Source: Tretioscincus oriximinensis (Eukaryota > Chordata > Lepidosauria > Squamata > Gymnophthalmidae). Taken from it: DNA of 64,000 bases. Shown here piece by piece: positions 33,832 to 45,424 of the stretch; position 1 is the first letter of the stretch, and every line of letters begins with the position of its first letter. The position numbers and the translations under genes were made by a program. Below the pieces are notes generated by a model. The model saw nothing but the letters and a program-made list of their open reading frames with translations, did not search any database and had not been told where the DNA came from. The stretch covers positions 2,171,449 through 2,235,448 of the forward strand of contig JAJVDF010000140.1 in NCBI GenBank assembly GCA_022410635.1. The letters run 5' to 3'.

Positions 33832-34327
33832 TAGGGTTGCCATATTTTGGCAGCCCAAAACCGGGATGGGGTTGGTGGGTATGCACGGACGCGCGTACAC
33901 AGATGCGAACGCACATGCATACATGCGCGCGCATGCACACACACACACATATATATGGACGCTTGTGGTGAGACAGTGAGAACAGAGCAGCACAAAAGCT
34001 CTGTTCTGTCAAAACCCCAAGTGTTTTTCCTCTGCTGGAGGCGAGTTGGCGCGCTTTGCCTGACAGCAGGCGCGAAATCTCTCTTCCAGCAGGGGATCAG
34101 CTATGGCATGCTCCGAGGTTCCTTTCAGGACCCTGGAAAGCTTTTCTCGGGCTGCAGCCATCAGCTCCGACGGCTCCTTTGCCTTTAAAATCCTGGATTT
34201 TTACATTCCCTGATGCAGCATCAGGGAATGTAAAAATCCGGGATTTTCTCTTAAAACCCGGAGGGGACTATATTTTAGTTCCCAAAGCCGGGATTGTCCC
34301 ACCTTCCCGGGACGTATGGCAACCTTA
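33832..34327. mobile_element. hAT-type MITE, family C, copy 3
   Basis: Ends TAGGGTTGCCATATTTTGGC and CGGGACGTATGGCAACCTTA. It is the inverted counterpart of the 26633 element, sharing CCTGACAGCAGGCGCGAAAT-type sequence, a CTTTCAGGACCCTGG block and the palindrome TTTTTACATTCCCTGATGC / GCATCAGGGAATGTAAAAAT. The flanks agree at 5 of 8 positions, so the target duplication has decayed. Confidence 0.9.
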
Positions 34328-34445
34328 CGCCTAGTAAGACTAAAAAAGGCAAGACTCCGTGATTAAGACCCATGTCAAAAACCTTCATAGAGAGCTTATA
34401 CTGTGTGCAGTTATAGTTGAGAAGGTTACAGTATAGAAATCTGAA

Positions 34446-34866
34446 TGAGGCTACTTCCCCACTACATGATTCAAATTGCTTTTTTTTTTTAAGCGAGGCA
34501 ACACATTCACAAGTATATCCCCATTTATGTTCAATCTTCCTTGCAGTTCCCTCTCTTTCTACAACATATCCTGGCACTTCTCGTGACATTACAAGCACCA
34601 GAAGTTGCTGTGCTTGCCTGACTACTAGCCCCAGCACTCTTTGGGAGCCTGCTTACAATTCCCACGCATTCTTTACTAGCCAGAAGCCAATGAGCATTTT
34701 GCAATTTACATATTCAGGGTCTGGAGGGAGCTTTCTTTCGGACTTTACAAAATGGAGGCTGCTAAATCCTATGAAATGTGGTGGCTATTTACTCTGTAGC
34801 AAAGACCTTGAGAGCGAATGGAATGTTTGGACACGCATGGTTCTCTCAGGCCAGAGAGACTGAATC
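34446..34866. mobile_element. hAT-like non-autonomous element, family B, copy 2
   Basis: AGGCTACTTCCCCACTACAT at the left. It is collinear with 17173-17828 through GCGAGGCAACACATTCACAA, TATATCCCCATTTATGTTC, CAGCACTCTTTGGGAGCC, AGAAGCCAATGAGC and GGACTTTACAAAATGGAGGC. The open frames on either strand are not gene-like. Confidence 0.75.
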
Positions 34867-36086
34867 TTCCCTAAATGGGTCATCAGCCTAATGAGTGGCA
34901 ATAGTTGGCACCCAAGTTTACATCCACCTCATGAAAGAAAGTTCTCCTGTTGTTCCAGTGCTAGCCAGTTATCAACGCTGAATAAGCAGACCCTATGTCA
35001 TTTTTTGCTAAAGGGGATACTTTGCCTACCAAAGAAGATGTGGGGATGTTATATTTAAAAGTGTGTTTTATATTTCTTTATGATTTTGTGCTTTTTATTG
35101 TTATGACCCACATCAGGACCTTCTGGTGAAACATAGGATATAAATAATCAAATTTAAAAAGCAGAATAAATAAATAACACTCTCCTCACTAGTGGCTGGG
35201 GATGAAAATAGACTCGTCCTTTAAGCAAATGTTGCTTATTGTCTGTAGAGATGCAACCAACCAGCATAAATATTTTTTTAAAAAAATGTTTCTCTGGAAT
35301 ATTGTTTGAATAAACATACTTCCTCCCCCTCACCCTGGTGGAATTCAGAACTCCCAACTGTTAAGCTGGCTTGGACTTCTCTGCAATAGGGCAGCACATG
35401 CGGTAGACAGAAATCTGCAGTTTGGATGCTGAAGGATGTGGGGAGAGACGTTGGTAGGAGGTTTATGAACAGTATGTTGCAAGCTCTCATCCTACCATCG
35501 CCAGATGGTTCAGCGGTATCAATTACTGTTTATAAAAAGAGAGAGAGAGAAACCCACACACATACCAAGTTGATAAATGAAGCGCTAGCTTGCAGAGAGA
35601 GTAACACCAACAGGTTGCCGCTCTTCAAGGTCTTTCAGACTAGCCATTTCCAAGTGAAAAGTCACCACTGAAGTGCTGGCAACTCGCAAACATGTTTCTT
35701 TTTGCCTCAGCAGCATGCAATTAATTATACTATCAACAGCTAGGCAGAACGTCTGCCTTCACATCTACTCAGAGACCTATCTGTGAGACCTGTTTCGTAA
35801 GGCTCCAGAGACAAAGACCTTGTCCAACCTATAGTTCTTCATTAGTGAATCTCAGCAGAGATGTTTCCACAGTGCAAAATTCTGTTTCAGCAAAAATGGC
35901 AATACCATAAAAGCTTCTGCATTTCACATCCATTTCCATAAGAGGCATTTCAAAGCAGTGTCCAGGTTTGGGGATACGCAAATAAACCTCCAGTACGACT
36001 CAATAGTGCAGTTCCTACAGATATTTTTAATCCATCTTCAGTCCTGACGAACTTCAGGAGTGAAGATGGAGTAAAAGTACCAGACT
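34867..36086. other. Intergenic, no gene seen
   Basis: A (GA)n tract near 35540 and a LINE-tail-like TAAATAAATAA at 35165. No exon recognised. Confidence 0.4.
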
Positions 36087-36761
36087 TGGGCTACTTCCCC
36101 ACCTCATGGTTTGGCTCACTATTTCCTTTAAACTCATTTGCCATCTGCCCCCATGTTGTTGCAACACATTGTCTAGAAATCCCATCACATAATGAACCCC
36201 ATAAGGCATCACTGTGCTTGCCTTACTACAATTCCCAGCATTCTCTGTGCATCTTCCTACAGTTCCCAAGCATTCTCTGCAAGCTGAGAGCCAATGAATT
36301 TGCTATGTTCTTGTTGCTGAATGTCTTCAAGCAGTGATAGAAAAAGATACAAGAATAGCACACATATACGAGATCCCCCCCCCCTCGATTTCGGTATCTA
36401 TACAAGGATCTCAGTTTTTCCCCTCCCCTATGCCACACGCAGTTCCTGGTACCTTTGGCCATTTTGGATCATGTGACTCCCAGCCCCACCCCCTTTTTAG
36501 TTACATGGAAGTAATCACATGACCAAAAAAGGGGTAGGGCAGATCTCACATGACTAGGAAGTAACAGGACAAGTAACCTCCCATCACTGTCTCCAACAAA
36601 CTTTTGGATTTTACAAAATGCCTGTTGTTGAACTGTACAAACTGCAAGGCTGGAAATTCCGCAATAGCGGTCATTTTTAACAAATAGATTGCTGAGCATG
36701 CATGGTCTTTTGGGGTGGATGTTGCTTCCATCTTACTATCATATATGTGGATGCAGCCTTT
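36087..36761. mobile_element. hAT-like non-autonomous element, family B, copy 3, with a different core
   Basis: The left end GGGCTACTTCCCCACCTCAT and the reverse complement of the right end, AGGCTGCATCCACATATATG, are imperfect terminal repeats. Outer parts match copies 1 and 2 (ACAATTCCCAGCATTCTCTG, TTTTACAAAATGCCTG, GCATGCATGGTC). Between about 36345 and 36560 the sequence is private and contains an inverted repeat: TCATGTGACTCCCAGCCCC against CCAAAAAAGGGGTAGGGC and CTCACATGA. Confidence 0.75.
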
Positions 36762-39034
36762 GTTTCAAAAATGAAGGAAAAGGAAAATTGCTTTGGAATT
36801 ATTGTGGGAATTGCAAGTAGGATGTCAATGAAAGAACAAAGTTCACTTTGAGACAAGAAAATGAGTAACAATATCAGACTTTCTGGGCAAAGTCCTACTT
36901 TCCTTCAGAGATCTTTTTTAAAAACTGAAAATTCCAGGCTTTGCTTTGTTTTGAAGCTGAAGCTGCAACTGCAGAAGTAGAAGGCTATTTAGACAGCCTA
37001 GGGATTTGTATCCTAAAGTTCATCCTTAACAGCAATTCTATCTCCAGTGCTTCCTTGTCAGCTTTGAATCTACTTACTTCTAAAGGTTTGAAATAGCCTG
37101 TAAGACAGCCAGAAGCAATACATTTTTATAGTCTGGGAAACTGAACACAGGGCTCCTTCAGCTGCTTATATGTAAAACAATAAAAGTTTGGATGGATCTC
37201 ATGTTGCCGGATGTTAACCACCTTGAGGCAATAAGGATCAAAGAAGGTCAAAATGCATGTTACATGTCTAAATGGACAACCTGGGTGTTTCATGTCAAGG
37301 ATATCTAAACCTGTTCTTGCAAGAAAATTGTTCTGTTTCTTGGAGGTCCCAGTGAGGAATGAGGAAAATTACCATGAATAAAGAACTGGGATAGATATAC
37401 CCTTTGCAACATGGGTATAAACTGACACTTTCCTGCTCAGATTTCACAATTCGGACTCTCCCACCCCTATATTCCATATGAGTATTTAAATACCAAATGA
37501 CTCTTGCTGTACATTTTAGGCCCTAACGCAGAATGTCAAATGATCCTCAGGTTCACCAAAATGATCTGTAAAAACGCATCATATAAAGAATTCTTGTATT
37601 TCTCTTCCTACCAAGCTCGTTAGCTAGGCTTTGGGTACAAATCGATTCTCACTCACACACACTGAGTTCTTGAAAGGCTGAAAGTGAAGCAAACAGGAAA
37701 GGTTTATATGTACATCTTTTTGTTTTCCAAATGTAGATGGAGAATAAGTACCATATTGTTTGACCTAACTTTTTTTTACAGTTGAGCCTTCTGACACTAG
37801 AAAAGGAACATCAACTAATGGTGAACACTTAAGTTAAATAGTCCACCTGCTTATTTTAGGTGCTGCAGCTTTATCCAGCCAAGATCCTCCGCAAGGAAAT
37901 CAATAATGGTACAAGCTTTTAATCAGGTCAGGGTGGTACAGATGGTTAAAGGGCTGAATATGTCTCCATGCAGGCACAAAGTAGAGCGAGAAGCCTTGGA
38001 TTTGTTAGTATTTGTAAAAACCTCAAAAGAAACAAAAGAAAGAAAGAAAGAATGGAAGAAAAATAATCCCATATAGTATTCATAAACCTACAGACCTGCT
38101 AGTACATAACTCTCTACCACTTTCTCACATAAAATACAATCAGGTTTTAAATTGAATTGGATTCCATGAAAGTGAAGTGGAATGAAAAGAAAACTGGAGC
38201 AACTGACTAGTAAGGTCACTGCATGCAGAGGTTCAAAGCTTTAGCTTTCATATATGTTTCATGTTTCAGTTCAAGGTTTGGGTGCCAGCAGTTATTGGAC
38301 TATAATGGTCTGTGGGAATCATATATCTCCAGAATATTCTGGGAAAAAGGCTTCAGACTTTCCTAAGCCTTTTTGTACACTGGCTCCGTGACTAATTTAC
38401 CTGGGCTAATGGGTAACCTGCTTTTCTGCTGGCACACCACGGATAAAGCTCAGGTTTACTCTGCAGATCAGGAAGGATTAAATTCTATCCAACGTGTTAA
38501 TTAACCATTGTTCATACAAAGGCAGACAGGGATTGTGCAAACTCTCAATAAAAAGGAGCCCCAGGATGAGGTCTGGAGGTTCATCAGCACGACGACCTCA
38601 CAGCCTTTCTGAAGGGTCCATGAAAATCCAACACGTATCTCGCATATGTTCTGACTCCGATCGGAACAATGGTCATTATATTTTTTTTAAGATAGCCACT
38701 CTTTTGGAATTATTCCAGTCAGTGATTATGGCAGTTATAGTTCAGCTATAGCTGCTGTACATCTGGTTAAGGGCCAGTAAGATACATAACATGTTATGTA
38801 CGGCCTTGTTATGTCTGAGGCTACATCTAGACTGAGTTTAAAACAATGCTAAAACACAGCAGCTCTCAATCTGGCAAAGAGGTTTGTTTACTGATTCATC
38901 ATATTATGCTTGCAATATAACAATTAAAAATTGCAGTTTAAAGGACATTATCAGCAGTTCCCTGTATCTCTGACTATATGGGCTGTTTGCACAAGAAAAA
39001 ATGTCCTATCACGCAATGGTAGAATCAGGGGTGT
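36762..39034. other. Intergenic, no gene seen
   Basis: A short (AAAG)n run lies near 38030-38050. GAGGCTACATCTAGACTGAG at 38818 looks like a lone hAT end. No host exon recognised. Confidence 0.4.
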
Positions 39035-39722
39035 ATGGATTTTAATGGACATGAGAGTTAAGAAGAAAAGAGGAAGTATTTTTTTCACCCAGAGAGAATT
39101 TACTTCCAGAGGACATTATGTGAGCAACCAGTCTGTATAGCTTTAGGAAAGAATTAGACAAATTCATGGTGGCCAAGCATATCAGTGGTTACTAGAATAG
39201 ATGTCTGTGTACGGATGTCTGTGCAGGCATGGATAGCTCAGTCACTAAGGAATCTGTCTCTCAGCTGGGAGATGGGGTTTCGAAGCCCTGTGTGAGATGT
39301 GGGGAGGGGTGAGCACCTTCCACTAGCCTGTAGCTCTAGCCACCCCAGCTATTTGAAAGCATGAATTGCAAGAAATTGCAACTGAATGCAAGTAAATACA
39401 TGGGAACCACCACAACCTGGTGGGGAAGATAGAATGTCAGCCTTCGGGCAAAAATACCCTTGTAAGCTGCTCTGAGTCCCTTTGAAAGGTGAGAAAAATG
39501 GGGTATAAGAACCAGTTCTTCTTCTTCTTCTACTGTCTAGGTTGGGGAGAAAACCAGTGCAGGCAGTCAACCAACCAACCAGTAGAACAGATTGCCATAG
39601 GAGGTTGTAGGTTCTCCTTCAATGGGCATCTTTGAACAAAAGTTAGTCAGTCATCTGTCTAGAATGGGTAAGTGAATCTTGCATTGAGCAGATAGTTGGA
39701 CTGATAACCTTGATGACTCCAT
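39035..39722 (+). mobile_element. CR1 LINE 3' region, interrupted by a SINE
   Basis: The left part (AGAATTTACTTCCAGAGGAC, GAATTAGACAAATTCATGGT, ATCAGTGGTTACTAGAATAG) and the right part after 39532 (GATTGCCATAGGAGGTTGTA, GTCAGTCATCTGTCTAGAAT, TTGCATTGAGCAGATAGTTG) both belong to CR1 C-terminal/3' sequence as seen at 41385 and 50855. The right part resembles an earlier segment than the left, so two CR1 insertions are also possible. Confidence 0.65.
39226..39532 (+). mobile_element. tRNA-derived SINE, full-length copy
   Basis: GGCATGGATAGCTCAGTCAC head, GGGTTTCGAAGCCCTGTG B box, complete body and CTGAGTCCCTTTGAAAGGTG tail, ending in (TTC)n. Confidence 0.92.
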
Positions 39723-40060
39723 GAAGGTGTGGCAGAGAATCCTGAACCCAGGTGGTCACTTAGAGTATGAAGGCAGCAACAGGACAGGTTTTATGCTCAA
39801 GTTTTGTTTACAACTCATATTTTGTGCACTGAAGCATCGTCCAAGCCTGATGGAGATACCAGAGAATTTCTCCTGTTGTTACTACTGCTTTTTGACAGCA
39901 TCTACTAATTCCTTTGGGAAAATCCCCTGAATCAAAATTTGGCACTCTGCTTTCCATTCAAATTAAACAGAAAAGGAGTGAGACCAATATAGGTTGACAC
40001 CACTTTTAACTCCTGGTTTTTTTTCCTCTAGTGGGAACTGAATCTAAATATTTTTTGCAG

Positions 40061-40352
40061 AAAGAAGAATCAGGGTTTTATACCCTGCCCTTCTCACCCT
40101 AAGGGACTCAGAGTGGCTTACAGAGTTAATTTTTGCCCAAAGGCTTACATCTTGTTCTATCTTCCCCACCAGATTAATGATGGTACCCATTTATCTAATT
40201 GAAAGGCAGATTACAAATTTACATTTCTTTCGAATAGCTGAGTTGGCTAGAGCTACAGGCTAGTGGAAGGCGCTCACCCCTCCCACTCCTCCCAGGGGCT
40301 CAAAACCGGAACTCTCAGATGAAAGACTGTCTCCTTAGTGACTGTGCCATAC
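40061..40352 (-). mobile_element. tRNA-derived SINE, antisense
   Basis: Tail first on the plus strand (AGAAGAATCAGGGTTTTATA, CTTCTCACCCTAAGGGACTC), then GTTGGCTAGAGCTACAGGCT, then the head region ending TTAGTGACTGTGCCATAC. Moderately diverged. Confidence 0.85.
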
Positions 40353-40384
40353 AAGAAAGTCAAGAAAGTTAAACGTTTTGCTTT

Positions 40385-40490
40385 ATTTTGCTGCTTGAGA
40401 AGGCACAGGTGCAATTAAGTGGGGACTTTGTGCAACAGAATCCTGGAACAAATAGACTGTGGCCTAATTCAGCACAGCTCTTATTGTTCC
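40385..40490 (+). mobile_element. CR1 LINE 3' end, degenerate
   Basis: AGGCACAGGTGCAATTAAGT, a GACTGTGGCCTAATTCAGC block and GCTCTTATTGTTCC preserve the CR1 3' order. Confidence 0.6.
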
Positions 40491-40659
40491 TATCAGAACT
40501 GCATGGGTGGAGCAAAGCAACTGCACAATAGAAGCTCGGCAGCTCCAGGGGACGGACAAAGCTAAATCATGGACTGTGGCCAGGTGCAAATTGAATATTT
40601 TTAAACCTAAAAAGCAAATGCTCTAATCTGACATTGTTGTGTGACATTAGTAGTTTCTT

Positions 40660-41000
40660 GAAAGCACTACCGTGCACACATGGGAACACACAGGAGCTGT
40701 TTCTTGAAAATACATATGTACGAGTGAGCCAGTGAGTAAGAGACAGAGCGTGCGTAGAAAGGATGTGAGCTTCTGATTTTCCCTCAAGGCAGAGGCTAAA
40801 TACAGAGTGCCAGAAACTCAAGGAAGCAGTAGCAAAAGTGGCAACTTTAACATGAAGTTTAACGTCTACATACTGCTTCCTTGAGGTCTCCCATATTCTG
40901 CATTTAGCTGCTCTGCCTTGAGGGAAAACCAGACGCTCAAACCCTTGCATGCTTGTATTTTCACAAAACAGCTCCTGTCTGTTCTTGCGTCTGTGCTTTT
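40660..41000. mobile_element. Foldback MITE, palindromic
   Basis: Left arm about 40660-40834 and right arm about 40860-41000 are near reverse complements. ACACACAGGAGCTGTTTCTT pairs with the complement of AAAACAGCTCCTGTCTGTTC, and TTCCCTCAAGGCAGAGGC with the complement of GCTCTGCCTTGAGGGAA. CAAGGAAGCAGTAG pairs with TACTGCTTCCTTG. Loop of roughly 25 bases. No coding capacity. A target duplication was not resolved, so the superfamily is open. Confidence 0.85.
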
Positions 41001-41384
41001 AAGATACTATACTTTTTATTAGTGCTAGCGCACTTCCTCCTTTAGTTACCTGCCCTCTACCTTGACAGTTCAAACTGTTCATTTTATTGTCCATGGGTCA
41101 TTAGAACCTCTAAACTCTCAGTCAGTCCATTGTACTGAGACAAATGCCACAATGTTCAATGCTTACTGAGTAGCCCTGAGTCCACAGTCCCTACTTAAAA
41201 TGATGCTTATTTTTCATAAAATAAATGAAGATGGCTGCAGTAAAATGAAGTAACAGGGCTGCAGTGGCTAGATACTAGCAATCTCAGAAATTGGTTGCTG
41301 AATTATTTTATGAATTGCAGACATTTTGTTCCTTTGGACTTTTAAAAAAAAGATTTTTAAAAATTTATTATTGAATATTATGCA

Positions 41385-41818
41385 CTAAAGAGAGTTACAA
41401 GGATGGTGAGTGGTCTGGAAACCATGTCCTATGTGGAGCGGATAAAGGATCTAGGGATGTTTAGTCTGCAAAAGAGAAGACTGAGAGAAGACCTGATAGC
41501 TGTCTACAAATATCTGAAGGGCTGTCACAGAGCAGAGGGATCAGCATTGTTCTCTTTAGCACATGGAAGGACTAGAAACAATGGGATGAAACTGCAAGGG
41601 AGTAGGTTTACATTAGAGATCAGAAAAAACTTTCTAACAGTCAGGGTGATAAACCAGTGGAACAGGTTACCACAGGAGCTGGTGAGTTCGCCTTCGCTGG
41701 AAATCTTCAGAGGCTGGACAATCATCTGTCTGGGATGGTTTAATGAATCCTGCATTGAGCAGGGGGTTGGGCCCAATGACACTGGAGATCTCTTCCAACT
41801 CTAAGATTCAATGATTCA
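41385..41818 (+). mobile_element. CR1 LINE, RT C-terminus and 3' end, sense
   Basis: Encodes [60 protein letters not shown] and INQWNRLPQELVSSPSLEIF, the usual CR1 C-terminal block, with an intact frame over about 130 codons. It ends CCAACTCTAAGATTCAATGA, the CR1 terminal motif. Same subfamily as 12655-13610 and among the least decayed CR1 pieces here. Confidence 0.95.
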
Positions 41819-43690
41819 CTGTTTAACATCTAGGAATTGCTTCTTTGTACTTACGGGATCCTGATTTACATTACCTTGGCTACTGAAGAAGTCTTTGTTG
41901 AAACATATCTGACCTATACCTCCTTCCCACAGATGAAGACATTCCTGGGTGCCTTTGTTAGAGCCTTCTTTTAGAGGCTTTATCGTTTTTTGGAATATTG
42001 TCATAAGTTTTGAAAATATTATATATACAGTGAAATTATATACGCAGTAAATTTTATATGATTTTTTTGCGCACTATTGTTTTGTTATACCTATATATCC
42101 TTTATTACCTACCCCCTTTTACGGTTCGGGAGTCATTGTGTTGTTCTTGTTAACTAGGCATGGTCAGTTAAGGAAGTCATCAAGCTCACATATTCATTAT
42201 GATAATGTTTTTGCTGGAAACCCTGCTGGCAAATTAGGAGATACTTCCCAGCAATTAAACACGCCACACACCAGAATTACTAGGAAATGTCTAATAAACA
42301 CCCTTGTTTGCAAAGAAAAGGGTCCGTACGTATAAGAGATGCGTAACTATTGCCTGCAAGGCTATTTTATACCGGTACTTGGTGACTGGACAAGAAGCTT
42401 TAAACTGTTGTCCACATCACCACACTAATTTGCAAATTCTTAATTTATTCATTATTTGCTGATTTTCTCATCAGTGAATAACAAATCAGGCTATGTACCT
42501 AATGCCATCAATCTTGTTGCTTGAAGACATCTTCTAAAGCCACCAAAGATGTCCATTCCGGGACCCCCCTCCCTTAAGCAGGAAAAGAAAGCCACACAAG
42601 TCCCAGATCAGATTACTTTTTCTGCCTGAGTATCTCTGGCTCCCCAGAGAAGCTGATTGCCAAAACGGGCCTTGCTTTCCAGTCAAGCGTCTCCCTGAAG
42701 AGAACACAGGGTTGGTGATGTCAAGGTCCGTTTAACTTCTTGCAAGTTCTCTGCATCCTCCAAGTTGAATTTGAGGCAAGGGACTCCCTGAGCAGTTACA
42801 GCTGCTCTTGCAAACCCAGTGGGGATAGAATCTTTGTCAAAGAACGGCAGACCTTTTGGTAAACAACAGCATTTCTTTTCTTGAAATAATTAAGCCAGCT
42901 TTCCCGCTTATATCTAGAAACACAGATGCGACGTAAATGACGCTACCATGAAGAATACACACCAAAAAGCCCTTTGAAGGTAATAACTTTAGTGTTATCT
43001 GTGCCTTACAACACCAGTAGCACAAAATACATCTTTAAAAAGGCTCTAAAGAGAGTACTAAGTGTGTACCACAATTTTTGTAAAATTAAAGGTTTCATTC
43101 TTCCTCTAACTGCCTAGAAGGTACAAAAGGTAAAGGGTAACCCTCTGGAGACTTCAATGGAATTTCACTCATAGCCATTCAATACTTGGTATTTCAGTAA
43201 GTGCCTCCTAATATACCTTCTAAGCTAGAAGTACTTATATGATGGCTATTACTGTACTACACTTCCCACAATTCTTTGGCATTGATCTGGGTAATTGATA
43301 CTGCAGTTGAGGAACTTTTTGGTAACTCATTCTTTGAACAATCCTAATTTGGGTACTTATTAAATCATTGTTTTAATTCTGCTTTTGTAAACCATTTCAA
43401 AAAGACCAGTATAGTAAGGCACATGAAATAGCTACCAGTCTTTTAGGCCCCAATTACACTTTTAAAAAATATCATCACCCATCCTAAAGAACTGAATTAA
43501 GCTTACGTAAGGGATGTTCTAGACAAGTTAATCAGACTGTTCTAGTGAGTGGGTGGAAGGAGAGTATGATATGGGCAATACAGAAAATGTATGCAGTTAT
43601 TATTAATGTGATTTGCAACTGAGATTTTTAATTGTAGAATAAATAACCCAGAATATATTCAGAAGATAAGAGGTTGTAAACCAAAGTGGT
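41819..43690. other. Intergenic, mostly unrecognised
   Basis: No repeat recognised. On the minus strand 42675-42843 there is an open, protein-like reading (FFDKDSIPTGFARAAV, then PCLKFNLEDAENLQEVKR) without good splice signals. It is reported as a finding, not as a gene. Confidence 0.4.
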
Positions 43691-44010
43691 TGACAGTGAA
43701 AAATTATTTGGGGGCAAAGGAAGGACAAAGGAAAGAAGGGATGAAAAATGGAAGGGAAGGAAGGAAAAGAAAAGATAAAGAAGGAAAATGGAAAGAAGGA
43801 ATGAAACAAAGAAGAAGCAAGCGAAAGGGGGATGGGAGGGGCAAAATGGAAAGAAGGAATGAAACAAAGAAGAAGCAAGCGAAAGGGGGATGGGAGGGGC
43901 AAGGGAGGGGGANNNNNNNNNGGGGGATGGGAGGGGGATGGGAGGGGCAAGGGAGGGGCAAGGGAGGGAGGGAGTGGGTGGAGGCACGGATGGGAGTAAG
44001 GAGGAGGGGC
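43691..44010. repeat. Polypurine tract with assembly gap
   Basis: Purine-rich GAAAGAAGGAATGAAACAAA and GGGGATGGGAGGGGCAAG units repeat over about 320 bases, with two near-identical copies of AAGAAGCAAGCGAAAGGGGG. A 9-N gap sits at 43913-43921. The G-run spacing on the plus strand could form G-quadruplexes, which may explain the failed sequencing. The long open frames on both strands here are composition artefacts. Confidence 0.9.
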
Positions 44011-45424
44011 TAAAGTCTGTTGTATTACCATAATGTAGCAGGCTAATTCCACTAGTAAATAAAAGTGTATGCGTGTGTGTGTGTGTGGGGGGGATATGTT
44101 TGAAACACTGTAACAGAAATGACTGGAATATTGTATTTCTGTGTAAAGTGTTTTGAACCCCCCAGAAACAACCACCATCCTGGATTAAACTGGGGGGGGA
44201 AGAGGGCTTTTTTGTTTTAATCCAGTCTTTCAGGGCTGGAGATGAAAGTTTAAAAANCACTTGTGTTACCAGGACCATAGATCAGTGTTAGCTCAATAAA
44301 AAGAGATTCAAACCTGAAACTTACTAGGCCATAGCAAAGACAAGCAAGTAGAATGCCCCATTCGCATTGTTCATTGTCCATCCTTCCAAACGCCCCGACA
44401 AGCTTATCTTAGAACTTATCTTTGTTTTCGCACTTTGAGACTGGGAATTAGTCCAAGCAAGTAGCAGGAACAGAACATTCGTATTGCTAATTGTTTGATT
44501 ACTCCCCGACACACATTTTGAAGGTAATGTGTCACACAATATGAGCCTGGTAATCCTTAGAGACTGCCAAGATCAGATACCAAAACAGGTGGCAGATGAG
44601 GAAACAGAGAATATTAAGATTATGAGCAAAGGCCCCTGACCAATGACCATCCAGTTCATTTACACTTAAACTGACAATCTGCACTGCAGATTTCCTGGAC
44701 TGCAGTCTTGATTGTTATAATAATCTTACTTCCATTTATAACTATTTAGCTTCCCTACAGGGTTCCATTCATAAGCTCAGACATGCTGATCTTTCATATA
44801 TTTAGATTTGCCTTTCTCAGTTCAGGTTCATTTTCTTTCTGAATGCTTGTTATTTTCATCTCTATCTTCTTCATATCTTTTGATACCGGTGCCCTTGGTA
44901 ATAACTACTTTTCCTGCTCATTTACCACTTCTTACCTTACTGTTCTGCTGCCATGTCCGCTTTTGTTAAGGATCTTCCAAATAACTTCTTCTTATTTGGA
45001 CTTTCCTCCAGGCAACAATCTTAGCATGTGCAAATTTGCAAGAACTGCCATTTATATTTGTGGCACATTTAACATTTCTTATTATAATTTGTTCCTTTTC
45101 CTTTGTGGTCTGAACTGTGTTTGCTTTGTTAGAATTGCAAGCTGTTGGCACAATGCCACATGTTTTAAAAACAGAACAGAAGACTTATATGCCACATTTG
45201 ACAGCATAATTGGACAGGAAAATAACCTCCCCCCAGCTTCTAAAAACATTATTTACAGTTCACACGTAAAGCAGTCTTTGGCCTTTTTGCCCTTGGAATG
45301 TGAAAGGGGAATGGCAGGTGCCCACATCAAAAAAAGCTTAAACAACTAGTACGTAACACAATTTTGTTTTTGTAGATTGGCAGAACAGCTCTCAGTCTAG
45401 AAAGAACTGTTAAAAGAAGCAGCC
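44011..45424. other. Intergenic, no gene seen
   Basis: (GT)n at 44070-44088. Nothing else recognised. Confidence 0.45.

Noticed and set aside
33847..34334. Frames of 92-113 codons within a family C element
   Set aside because: The same frames recur, broken, in the inverted copy at 26633; they are by-products of a MITE.
34275..34863. Frames of 120 and 148 codons on opposite strands
   Set aside because: They lie in a family B MITE and part of a family C MITE; not shared intact by the copy at 17173.
43603..44278. Frames of 191 and 216 codons, minus strand
   Set aside because: Pro/Ser/Phe/Leu-rich products of a pyrimidine tract containing an N gap.
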